In this document: positions 1 through 6,439 of the stretch, piece by piece
How the letters are laid out: every line of letters begins with the position of its first letter
How positions within the stretch are numbered: the first letter of the stretch is position 1
Assembly (NCBI GenBank): GCA_947624665.1
Contig: CANQLK010000037.1
Coordinates: forward strand, 1-13,214
Direction: 5' to 3'
Length of the DNA stretch: 13,214 nucleotides
Source of the DNA: Candidatus Gastranaerophilales bacterium
Lineage (GTDB): Bacteria; Cyanobacteriota; Vampirovibrionia; Gastranaerophilales; Gastranaerophilaceae
Position numbers and translations under genes: made by a program
The notes under the pieces: generated by a model
The model's input: only the letters and a program-made list of their open reading frames with translations
The model's database searches: none
What the model was told of the DNA's origin: nothing

Positions 1-543
1 ATAGACTTTAATTTCGGCACCTGAGAGCATACAGCCGTCAAAGATTGAAGCGTGGTTTGCCGCATCATTGATTATCACATCATTTTTACCGCATAATGCC
101 GAAACTATACCGACATTCGCACCATATCCGCTTGGAAAAACAATACAATCTTCTGTTCCATAAAATTTTGCAATTCTTGCTTCAAGCTCTTTATGAATTT
201 CCGTAATCCCCGCATAGTTAGAAACGGCCCCCATTCCGTAACCGAACTTTTCAAGAGCTTCTCTTGCGCCCTGCATAACTTTAGGATGGGTTGAAAGATT
301 TAAATACGAGTTTGACCCGAGCATTATAACATCATGTACGGTTCCGTCTTTTTCTTTTATTTTTGAATCGGGTTGTACTTTATTCATTGTGACCATGCCA
401 AGTGCTTCATTACCTGTTAAAATGTCGCTTTGAAGCACCTCATCAAGCCTTTCGGTTTTATCAAATAAATCTTCCCCTTCCATTGTGTCTATGAAATTTT
501 CAAATTTAATATTCATTGTTTTTTTGTCTGTTGTTTCGAGCAT
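1..543 (-). CDS. Alpha-oxoamine synthase family PLP enzyme (KBL/BioF/SPT-like), N-terminal part
   Basis: The gene is partial: 181 N-terminal residues are present and the C-terminus, including the PLP-binding lysine, lies beyond the left edge. The family joins or splits an amino acid and an acyl-CoA (glycine C-acetyltransferase, 8-amino-7-oxononanoate synthase, serine palmitoyltransferase). Visible hallmarks are the entry loop LGSNSYLNL (residues 75-83), the GYGMGAVSNYAG segment (101-112), a lysine- and glutamate-rich lE..iA.FyG.E helix (120-131), the FPSGYGAN loop (136-143) and NDAANHASIFDG (159-170), with the cofactor-stacking His at 164. The start was chosen because GGAGG lies 4 bases upstream of the ATG; it is 13 bases after the CoA-transferase B stop, so the genes are co-transcribed. 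The segment before the entry loop is about 30 residues longer than in typical KBL or BioF, and nearer to serine palmitoyltransferase-type members. The substrate cannot be assigned without the missing half. Confidence 0.85.
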   Translation of the reverse strand, partial: MLETTDKKTMNIKFENFIDTMEGEDLFDKTERLDEVLQSDILTGNEALGMVTMNKVQPDSKIKEKDGTVHDVIMLGSNSYLNLSTHPKVMQGAREALEKFGYGMGAVSNYAGITEIHKELEARIAKFYGTEDCIVFPSGYGANVGIVSALCGKNDVIINDAANHASIFDGCMLSGAEIKVY

Positions 544-556
544 TTTGCCTCCGATA

Positions 557-1237
557 CTATATCTCCATATATTTTAAATTTTTACTTATTATAAAATCAG
601 CTCCGGTAGATGATTTTATATCATCAAGAGAAAATATCGGATTGATTTCCATAAGTTCCAGTCCGTTTTGGGTTATATTAAAAACACATCTTTCGGTAAC
701 TATCATATCAACTTCTTTGTAGGCAGTTAAAGGGAGAGTGCATTTTGAAACGATTTTAGATTCGTTTTTAGAAGTATGAGTCATAGCAACAATAACACGT
801 TTAGAGCCGACTATTAAATCCATGGAACCGCCTATCCCCGGAACAAATTTCCCCGGAATCTGCCAGCTCGCTATACTTCCTTGTGCATCTACCTGTAAAG
901 CACCAAGTACGGTAGTATCGATATGACCGCCTCTCATAATCGTAAAAGCCATTTGAGAATCATAAAAACTTGCGCCCTTATTAATTTCGACGTATTCTCC
1001 GCCTGCATTCAGTATTTTTGTATTATATACAGGGCCCTTCTGCTTTCTTCCTATTCCGAATATTCCGTTCTCCGATTGAAATATAACATTTATATCCTTC
1101 GAAATATAATTTGCAGTTTCGGTAGGCAGACCTATTCCCAGTGTAACGTTGTCGTTATTATGAAATTCTTTTGCAACTCTGCGACCTATTATTTCTTTTA
1201 TTTTGTCTTTAGTCAATGTTTCAAGAGTCATAGGCAT
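557..1237 (-). CDS. 3-oxoacid-type CoA-transferase, subunit B (AtoA/CtfB/ScoB family)
   Basis: This is the catalytic beta subunit of a family I CoA-transferase, which moves CoA between an acyl-CoA and a free carboxylic acid (acetoacetate, acetate or butyrate type) through a glutamyl-CoA thioester. The signature SENGIFGIG is present, with the catalytic Glu at residue 56. A GLPT motif lies at 36-39 and the GGSMDLIVGSK segment around residue 136-146. The length of 226 aa is normal for the family. The start ATG directly follows the stop of the A subunit (TAAATG), with GGCGAGG as an internal ribosome binding site; a second ATG two codons downstream is possible. A and B should form a heteromeric enzyme in the cytosol. 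Family membership is secure, but the physiological acid/CoA pair (acetoacetate, butyrate or another oxoacid) is not determined by sequence, so I give no gene symbol. Confidence 0.93.
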   Translation of the reverse strand: MPMTLETLTKDKIKEIIGRRVAKEFHNNDNVTLGIGLPTETANYISKDINVIFQSENGIFGIGRKQKGPVYNTKILNAGGEYVEINKGASFYDSQMAFTIMRGGHIDTTVLGALQVDAQGSIASWQIPGKFVPGIGGSMDLIVGSKRVIVAMTHTSKNESKIVSKCTLPLTAYKEVDMIVTERCVFNITQNGLELMEINPIFSLDDIKSSTGADFIISKNLKYMEI

Positions 1238-1888
1238 TTAATTATCCTCGCCTTTAACAATGTAATCAATAAAAATTCCCGGAATAACAACTTCATCGGG
1301 AGCAATTTCATCAACAAATCTTTCGGCTTGTATAATGACCATATCTGCAGCCGTTGCCATTGAAGTATTAAAATTTCTTGTAGCCCCTTCAAATTTAACA
1401 TTCCCGTATTTATCAACTTCCGTTCCGTATACTATGGCGAAATCCGCACCCAAGGGTTCTTCAAAAATATATTTTTTCCCTTTGATTTCCACTATTTTTT
1501 TGCCGTTTTCAAGAATGGTACCTATTCCCGTAGGCGTTAGTACACCGCCGAGTCCCGAGCCTTTAGCGTGAATTTTCTCAACCAAAGTACCCATGGGGTA
1601 GAACTCAATTTCTATTTCACCTTTTTGATATTTTTCACCCGTAATCGGATTTGTTCCTATATGAGTTGTTATAACCTTTTTTACCGCACCATTTTGTATA
1701 AGTTTACTTTTATCTTTATCGGGGAATGAAGTATCATTACATATCATTGTAAGACCGCTTAGATTTTCTTTAACCATGGCATCAATAATTTTATCGGGAG
1801 CTCCGCAGCTCAAGAAACCTCCAACCATAATGGTAGATCCGTTTTTAATTAATTTTGCTGCCTCTTGTGCGGTTATTATTTCTTTCAC
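1238..1888 (-). CDS. 3-oxoacid-type CoA-transferase, subunit A (AtoD/CtfA/ScoA family)
   Basis: This is the alpha subunit partner of the B subunit encoded immediately downstream. Family features are the early glycine-rich GGFLSCGAPDKII loop (residues 23-35), the segment YPMGTLVEKIHAKGSGLGG (97-115) and LTPTGIGT (117-124), which correspond to the conserved P.G.LaErIRAgG and TPTGvGT blocks of AtoD/CtfA. The length of 216 aa is typical. The start is GTG at 1888, preceded by AGGA eight bases upstream; there is no better ATG nearby. It is the first gene of a three-gene minus-strand operon ending in an alpha-oxoamine synthase. The promoter region it shares with the divergent pyruvate formate-lyase gene contains a CRP/FNR-like dyad, so anaerobic or carbon-dependent control is a reasonable inference. 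The substrate is unassigned. Confidence 0.93.
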   Translation of the reverse strand: MKEIITAQEAAKLIKNGSTIMVGGFLSCGAPDKIIDAMVKENLSGLTMICNDTSFPDKDKSKLIQNGAVKKVITTHIGTNPITGEKYQKGEIEIEFYPMGTLVEKIHAKGSGLGGVLTPTGIGTILENGKKIVEIKGKKYIFEEPLGADFAIVYGTEVDKYGNVKFEGATRNFNTSMATAADMVIIQAERFVDEIAPDEVVIPGIFIDYIVKGEDN

Positions 1889-1916
1889 TAACCAAATCCT
1901 ATATAATTATCTTGTC

Positions 1917-1922
1917 TTTATA
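1917..1922 (-). promoter_or_regulatory. Candidate -10 box of the CoA-transferase operon
   Basis: Read on the minus strand, TATAAA lies 28 bases before the GTG start. No good -35 hexamer is visible at the usual spacing, which is typical of promoters that rely on an activator. A start point near 1910 would place the adjacent dyad centre (1952.5) at about -42. Confidence 0.35.
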
Positions 1923-1944
1923 GTAACATAATTAACTTGTATGG

Positions 1945-1960
1945 TGTAAATCCATTTACA
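1945..1960. promoter_or_regulatory. Perfect 16-bp dyad with CRP/FNR-family geometry
   Basis: TGTAAAT, two bases, ATTTACA forms a perfect inverted repeat in the divergent region. It fits TGTAA-N6-TTACA, the same spacing as CRP sites (TGTGA-N6-TCACA), and also GTA-N8-TAC, the core of cyanobacterial NtcA sites. Its centre is about 42 bases upstream of the inferred start of the CoA-transferase operon, the class II activator position, and about 93 bases upstream of the inferred pfl start. The symmetry is seen directly; the binding protein is inference. Confidence 0.45.
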
Positions 1961-1984
1961 AAAAGTAACAGTATTTTTTGTAAA
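1955..1984. repeat. Inverted repeat TTTACAAAAA-N10-TTTTTGTAAA
   Basis: This is a perfect 10-bp inverted repeat with a 10-base spacer. Its left arm overlaps the right half of the 1945-1960 dyad, so the half-site TGTAAA/TTTACA occurs three times within 40 bases. The location between two divergent starts favours a second operator over a terminator. Confidence 0.45.
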
Positions 1985-2030
1985 AGTATGTAATGAAATT
2001 GGCATGTACAAATATTTATAACCAAATTTA

Positions 2031-2039
2031 TGATATACT
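2031..2039 (+). promoter_or_regulatory. pflB: Extended -10 promoter of the pyruvate formate-lyase gene
   Basis: TGATATACT matches an extended -10 element (TG-N-TATAAT type). No convincing -35 lies 17 bases upstream, as is common for extended -10 promoters. The predicted start near 2046 leaves a leader of about 35 bases containing GGGGAG (2068-2073) seven bases before the ATG. Confidence 0.45.
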
Positions 2040-2080
2040 TTTCTAATAAATATAATAGTTCTAGATTGGGGAGATAAATT

Positions 2081-4162
2081 ATGCAAGGCTGTATGCCGGA
2101 GTGTGAAGTTGCTTATAATTCTTTTATAGAGGGGAAATGGCAGAGTGAAATTAATGTAAGAGATTTTATACAAAAAAATTACACGCCGTATTATGGTGAC
2201 TCGGAATTTTTGGCAGACCCCACAAGAGCAACCTTTGATTTGTGGAACGAATGCAAGGAGTTATTTGAAAAAGAACGCCAAAACGGCGGTGTTCTTGATA
2301 TGGATACCGAAATTGTTTCGGATATTACTTCACATAAATCGGGATATATTAATAAAGAACTTGAAAAAATAGTAGGATTACAGACCGATAAGCCTTTAAA
2401 ACGTGCTATGCAGCCATTTGGCGGTATAAGAATGGCTCAGACTTCCTGCAAATCATACGGATATGAAATAAATCCCGAAATAACAAAAATTTTTACAAAA
2501 TACAGAAAAACTCATAATCAGGGAGTTTTTGACGCATATACTCCCGAAATGAAAAAAGCAAGACACGCCGCTATTTTAACCGGACTGCCCGATGCATACG
2601 GCAGAGGCAGAATAATAGGCGATTACAGACGTGTTGCTTTATACGGAATTGACAGACTTATAGAAGATAAACAAGAACAACTTTTATCTCTTGACGGAGA
2701 AATGAAACCCGAAAAAATACAATTAAGAGAAGAAATATCAGAGCAAATAAGAGCGCTTGAAGAAATGAAAGAGCTTGGTAATATATACGGTTTTGATATT
2801 TCAAAACCCGCTACAAATGCAAAAGAAGCCGTTCAATGGCTTTATTTCGGATATCTTGCGGCAATAAAAGAACAAAACGGCGCTGCTATGAGCTTAGGCA
2901 GAACTTCTACATTCCTGGATATTTACATCGAAAGAGATTTAAGAAACGGAAAATTAACGGAAGAAGAAGCTCAAGAGCTTATTGACCAGTTCATAATGAA
3001 GTTAAGATTGGTGAAATTTGCAAGAACTCCCGAGTATAATTCTCTGTTTTCGGGCGACCCAACATGGGTTACGGAATCAATAGGCGGTATGGGAATAGAC
3101 GGAAGAACTCTTGTAACAAAAAATTCTTTCAGATATCTTCATACTTTGGAAAACTTAGGAAGCGCACCCGAACCTAATCTCACCGTTTTATGGGCGTCTA
3201 AACTGCCTCAAAATTTTAAAGAATATTGTGCGAGAATTTCAATTAAAACCTCCTCCGTTCAATATGAGAATGATGATATAATGCGCGTAGTTCACGGTGA
3301 TGACTATGCAATAGCCTGCTGTGTATCTTCGATGACCGTAGGAAAAGAGATGCAATTCTTCGGAGCAAGAGCAAACCTTGCGAAATGCCTCTTGTACGCT
3401 ATAAACGGCGGTGTCGACGAAATTCTGAAAGAACAAATAGGGCCTAAATATATGCCGATAACTTCAGAATACCTTGATTATGATGAGGTTATGCAAAAAT
3501 ACGATGATATGATGGAATGGCTTGCAGGACTTTACGTTAATACTTTGAACATAATCCATTATATGCATGATAAATACTGTTATGAAAAAGCTCAAATGGC
3601 ATTATTGGATAGAGATGTTAAACGTTATTTTGCAACGGGTATTGCAGGACTTTCCGTTGTTGCGGATTCACTTTCTGCCATAAAATATGCAAAAGTTAAA
3701 ACAATAAGAGATGAAAACGGTCTTGTAGTCGACTATGCGGTTGAAGGTGATTTCCCTAAATACGGAAATAACGATGACAGAGTCGATAAAATAGCCGTTG
3801 ATACCGTTCATTCATTTATGAATAAAATCAGAAAACATTATACATACAGAAATTCAATACCAACAATGTCAATATTAACAATAACATCAAATGTTGTATA
3901 CGGTAAAAAGACGGGAAATACTCCTGACGGAAGGAAAAAAGGCGTACCTTTAGCACCGGGAGCTAATCCTATGCACGGTCGTGACGAAAATGGTGCTATT
4001 GCTTCTTTATCTTCCGTTGCTAAGCTGCCATTCTCGGATGCTCAAGACGGTATTTCCAATACCTTCTCCATTATTCCCGATGCACTTGGTAAAGACGAAA
4101 TCTTTGTCGGGGATTTTGATATAAATATTGACTGCGGATGCTGTGAAAACAATATAATCTAG
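2081..4162 (+). CDS. pflB: Pyruvate formate-lyase, large catalytic fragment lacking the glycyl-radical domain
   Basis: Pyruvate formate-lyase cleaves pyruvate with CoA into acetyl-CoA and formate by a radical mechanism in the anaerobic cytosol. The PFL domain is well preserved: FGGIR, GLPDAYGRGRIIGDYRR (from residue 168) and the catalytic pair Cys413-Cys414 in the IACCVSSM loop, matching Cys418-Cys419 of the E. coli enzyme. The family normally continues into a C-terminal glycyl-radical domain, giving roughly 740-760 residues. Here the gene ends at residue 693, just after the conserved SIIPDALGKDE block, with a 20-residue tail containing C-G-C-C (685-688) and a TAG stop. The missing domain is encoded separately at 4299-4535. 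The ATG has a good ribosome binding site, GGGGAG. The enzyme should be inactive unless complemented by the small protein; PflA (4988-5725) is its likely activator. Confidence 0.95.
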   Translation: MQGCMPECEVAYNSFIEGKWQSEINVRDFIQKNYTPYYGDSEFLADPTRATFDLWNECKELFEKERQNGGVLDMDTEIVSDITSHKSGYINKELEKIVGLQTDKPLKRAMQPFGGIRMAQTSCKSYGYEINPEITKIFTKYRKTHNQGVFDAYTPEMKKARHAAILTGLPDAYGRGRIIGDYRRVALYGIDRLIEDKQEQLLSLDGEMKPEKIQLREEISEQIRALEEMKELGNIYGFDISKPATNAKEAVQWLYFGYLAAIKEQNGAAMSLGRTSTFLDIYIERDLRNGKLTEEEAQELIDQFIMKLRLVKFARTPEYNSLFSGDPTWVTESIGGMGIDGRTLVTKNSFRYLHTLENLGSAPEPNLTVLWASKLPQNFKEYCARISIKTSSVQYENDDIMRVVHGDDYAIACCVSSMTVGKEMQFFGARANLAKCLLYAINGGVDEILKEQIGPKYMPITSEYLDYDEVMQKYDDMMEWLAGLYVNTLNIIHYMHDKYCYEKAQMALLDRDVKRYFATGIAGLSVVADSLSAIKYAKVKTIRDENGLVVDYAVEGDFPKYGNNDDRVDKIAVDTVHSFMNKIRKHYTYRNSIPTMSILTITSNVVYGKKTGNTPDGRKKGVPLAPGANPMHGRDENGAIASLSSVAKLPFSDAQDGISNTFSIIPDALGKDEIFVGDFDINIDCGCCENNII

Positions 4163-4281
4163 TGTTGCAACATTACGCTTGCTCCTCGCAACCGTAAAGT
4201 TGCTCACCTTTTCAAGACGCCACTCGCAAATTTATACTCACACCTTCGGCTTATCGCAAAAATTTACTCGGACAATATAAT
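4149..4281. repeat. Small GC-richer insert flanked by a 10-bp direct repeat, between the two pfl genes
   Basis: ACAATATAAT occurs at 4149-4158 and again, identical, at 4272-4281, bracketing 113 bases whose hand-counted GC is about 45%, clearly above the surroundings. The insert holds a 10-bp palindrome TGTTGCAACA (4163-4172), a GCAAC/GTTGC hairpin (4188-4203) and two similar blocks, TCGCAAATTTATACTC and TCGCAAAAATTTACTC, 30 bases apart. The unit plus one repeat copy is 123 bp. It looks like a small non-autonomous inserted element with a target duplication, or a dispersed intergenic repeat; no transposase is encoded. The first repeat copy spans the last codons of the large pfl gene, and the TAG stop is at the left junction. 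Confidence 0.55.
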
Positions 4282-4298
4282 TTAAAAAGAGGTATAAA

Positions 4299-4535
4299 AT
4301 GAAAACAAATCAGGAAGAAAATCTTATTAATGTTATTGATGCCTATATGGAAAAGGGCGGTCATCATTTGAACGTTAATGTCTTTAACCGTGAAACTCTT
4401 GTTGATGCACAAAAACATCCCGAAAATTATCCTAATCTTACTGTCAGAGTTTCAGGTTATGCAGTTAATTTTAATAAATTAACAAAAGAACAGCAGGATG
4501 ATGTTATTTCAAGAACTTTTCATTCCAAAATGTAA
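4299..4535 (+). CDS. Separate glycyl-radical subunit of pyruvate formate-lyase
   Basis: This 78-aa protein matches only the C-terminal glycyl-radical domain of pyruvate formate-lyase. It contains the GGHHLNVNV block (residues 20-28), the Tyr-Pro-x-Leu-Thr strand, the radical loop RVSGYAV with the radical-bearing Gly53, and the typical ending of family members (SRTFHSKM). AAGAGG six bases upstream of the ATG is a dedicated ribosome binding site. It is out of frame with the large fragment (+1) and separated by 136 bases, so it must be translated as its own protein. A functional precedent is E. coli GrcA (YfiD), a spare glycyl-radical part that rescues oxygen-cleaved PFL, but no intact PFL gene is seen here and this protein lacks the GrcA N-terminal extension. 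It would have to assemble with the 693-aa protein and be activated by PflA. Confidence 0.93.
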   Translation: MKTNQEENLINVIDAYMEKGGHHLNVNVFNRETLVDAQKHPENYPNLTVRVSGYAVNFNKLTKEQQDDVISRTFHSKM

Positions 4536-4540
4536 CTGTT

Positions 4541-4930
4541 CTAATTTAAAACATAAAATCCGAAATTGAGATAAAAAGCAAAACTTACCCATATTAAGTA
4601 TGGCAATAGCAGAAATGCTGCCATTTTGGAGTGTCTGAAAAAGAATATTATCGTCAGGCATATAAAAATCCACATAAAAAATATTATTATTAATGCAGGT
4701 AAAATCTTTTGCATTCCGAAAAATACGGGGCTCCAAATAAAATTTAAAATCATTTGTATGCTAAAAAATATCAAAGGGAGCTTCTTTTCTTTATTATATC
4801 CGCCTTTTAGAAATAATATAAGAGAAATTGCAATTAATATATATAAAATTATCCAAGCAGGCGCAAATACGCTTGAAGGCGGTGTCAAAAAAGGTTTATT
4901 TAGTGTATTGTACCAATTCATATTCATCAT
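4541..4930 (-). CDS. tspO: TspO/MBR family membrane protein, short form
   Basis: This is a Trp-rich five-helix membrane protein of the TspO/peripheral benzodiazepine receptor family, implicated in tetrapyrrole or lipid binding and stress responses. Visible family features are the N-terminal WYN.L.KP...PPS.VFAPAW..LY block (residues 6-30), the central Q..LNF.WSPVFFG segment (about 59-72), and the C-terminal P.L.W..FA..LN motif near residue 110-122. Five hydrophobic segments can be traced. At 129 aa it is shorter than the usual 150-160, mainly through short loops. No clear Shine-Dalgarno precedes the ATG-ATG start, so an internal Met at residue 2 or 4 is possible. It is convergent with the glycyl-radical gene, with only five bases between stops, and lies downstream of pflA on the same strand. 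Confidence 0.82.
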   Translation of the reverse strand: MMNMNWYNTLNKPFLTPPSSVFAPAWIILYILIAISLILFLKGGYNKEKKLPLIFFSIQMILNFIWSPVFFGMQKILPALIIIFFMWIFICLTIIFFFRHSKMAAFLLLPYLIWVSFAFYLNFGFYVLN

Positions 4931-4987
4931 ATTTTTTATTTAACATTAATGATGATTTTTTGTATCGGTTAAATGTATAATAAACAG

Positions 4988-5725
4988 TCAGGCTTTGTAT
5001 GCCTTAATAATTATATCTCTTGCTTTTATGGCTTCTTCTTTTGTAGTTGGCGAAGTATCTTTTAATTTATAATTTAAGCCGAGCTTTTCATATTTTGTAA
5101 TTGCCATATTATGGTATGGAAGCACATCCAGTGCTTTTATATTTTTTAGCCGTTTTAAAAAAATACCAAGCTCTTTTAAATACTCTTCATTATCCGTTAT
5201 GCCTTTTACAACAACGTGCCTTATCCAAACGGGAATATTTTTTTCGGAAAGATAAAGTGCAAATCCAAGCGTATTTTGGTTTGAAAATCCCGTTAATTTT
5301 TTATGTTCTTCACTGTTTATGTGCTTAATATCAAGAAGAACCAAATCCGTAAATTTTAAAAGTTCATCAAACTTACTAGGATTATTACTGTCAAACAAAA
5401 TTCCCGAAGTGTCAAGTGCCGTATGAATATTAAGCATTTTTGCTTTTTTGAACAATTCCGATACAAACTCTGCTTGTAAAAGCGGCTCGCCGCCTGTCAC
5501 TGTGATACCGCCATTCTTATGAAATTCCTTTACTCCTTCGTATTTCTGCAGGATATCATCAACAGACATTTTTTTATTATCCGAAATATCCCACGTATCA
5601 GGGTTATGACAGTATAAACACCTCATAGGACAACCCTGCATAAAAATAACAAACCTGATTCCCGGCCCGTCCACGGTTCCGAATGTTTCTGTCGAATGAA
5701 TATTTCCGTATATATTTTCAACCAT
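4988..5725 (-). CDS. pflA: Pyruvate formate-lyase activating enzyme
   Basis: This radical-SAM protein abstracts hydrogen from the glycine of the PFL radical domain, using S-adenosylmethionine and a 4Fe-4S cluster. The cluster motif CX3CX2C is at Cys32, Cys36 and Cys39 (GCPMRCLYCHN), following the family-specific ETFGTVDGPGIRFVIFMQG region; the SAM-binding TGGEP is at 77-81. The length of 245 aa is typical for PflA, and there is no ferredoxin-like Cys insert as in the activases of other glycyl-radical enzymes. Its ATG overlaps the stop of the upstream TPR gene as TAATG, with only a weak ribosome binding site, implying translational coupling. Its substrate should be Gly53 of the separate 78-aa subunit, provided that this docks on the 693-aa protein. 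It is transcribed opposite to both pfl genes. Confidence 0.95.
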   Translation of the reverse strand: MVENIYGNIHSTETFGTVDGPGIRFVIFMQGCPMRCLYCHNPDTWDISDNKKMSVDDILQKYEGVKEFHKNGGITVTGGEPLLQAEFVSELFKKAKMLNIHTALDTSGILFDSNNPSKFDELLKFTDLVLLDIKHINSEEHKKLTGFSNQNTLGFALYLSEKNIPVWIRHVVVKGITDNEEYLKELGIFLKRLKNIKALDVLPYHNMAITKYEKLGLNYKLKDTSPTTKEEAIKARDIIIKAYKA

Positions 5726-6411
5726 TAAAACATACCGTTAATGCTTTCTATAATTTCATTCGTATCGGTTTCATCCTTTTCTTCGGATGATAATTTTTTT
5801 TCTTTAAACAAATATTTATATTTTAAATTTTCTGATTTTTCAGTATCATCAGGGTGTTTTGCCGATTCATATTCATTAATTTTTTTCATTACTTCTTTGG
5901 ATTTTGAATTAACATGATGACTGATTTTATAATAAAGTTCGGCATTTTTTATGTCACCCAATTTCTCAAAACATTTAGCGGTCTGCAAGTTTGTTTCAAA
6001 ATCCTTTAAAAGTCCTGAAGCAAGTGCAAGTTTATAATATTCAACAGCTGTTGAATACTCCTGAAAACTGTAGAAAAAATCACCCATTGCCTTTTGAAGT
6101 TTAGGGTCGGATGGGTTCATATTATACGCCTTAAGTACATATAATTTCGCTTCCGCTCTGTCACCGGTTAATTGATTTACCTTTGATAATCCCAATAATG
6201 CGGGTATGCTTACGGGATTAGATTCATATTCATCAAGATATAATATTCTCGCTTTATTAATATAATCATAAGCCTCATCTTGAACTGCCGCAGTTTTTGC
6301 TTTAATTAACAGGTCTTCGGCTTTTTTTATATTATCATCGGCATAAACCTTGTTTACTGCCGTAATAATAAAAAGAAAGATTATAATGCATTTTATTATT
6401 ATTTTTTTCAT
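5725..6411 (-). CDS. Exported TPR-repeat protein, function unknown
   Basis: A Sec-type signal peptide is evident: basic KK, a long Ile/Phe-rich core, and a VYA-D cleavage site after residue 24. The mature part contains about three tetratricopeptide repeats between residues 67 and 174 (G....G....A...Y..A pattern, e.g. GDFFYSFQEYSTAVEYYKLA and KCFEKLGDIKNAELYYK). It ends in a charged tail rich in Lys, Glu and Asp without a membrane anchor, so a periplasmic or surface scaffold is likely. There is no lipobox cysteine at the cleavage site. The start ATG has only a weak ribosome binding site. The gene overlaps pflA by one base (TAATG), which is odd because one product is exported and the other acts in the cytosol. 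A terminator immediately upstream separates it from the preceding minus-strand gene, so it needs its own promoter; TATAAA at 6435-6440 (minus) is a weak candidate. Confidence 0.85.
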   Translation of the reverse strand: MKKIIIKCIIIFLFIITAVNKVYADDNIKKAEDLLIKAKTAAVQDEAYDYINKARILYLDEYESNPVSIPALLGLSKVNQLTGDRAEAKLYVLKAYNMNPSDPKLQKAMGDFFYSFQEYSTAVEYYKLALASGLLKDFETNLQTAKCFEKLGDIKNAELYYKISHHVNSKSKEVMKKINEYESAKHPDDTEKSENLKYKYLFKEKKLSSEEKDETDTNEIIESINGMF

Positions 6412-6439
6412 AGAATCACAATAAAAACCAAAATTTTAT

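Noticed and set aside
923..1571. Plus-strand open frames opposite the CoA-transferase genes
   Set aside because: They lie antisense to strongly conserved genes, have no ribosome binding sites and show no protein family features.
1945..1984. BirA-type biotin operator or bidirectional terminator
   Set aside because: BirA half-sites (TTGTAAACC type) are separated by about 15 bases and carry GTT/AAC cores absent here. The arms are A/T-only with no G-C clamp, which is poor for a terminator.
4140..4300. The PFL split as a simple sequencing or assembly frameshift
   Set aside because: More than 100 extra bases, a stop codon at the junction, a separate ribosome binding site and a clean ATG would all have to be artefacts. 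A biological split is the simpler reading, although a misassembly cannot be formally excluded.
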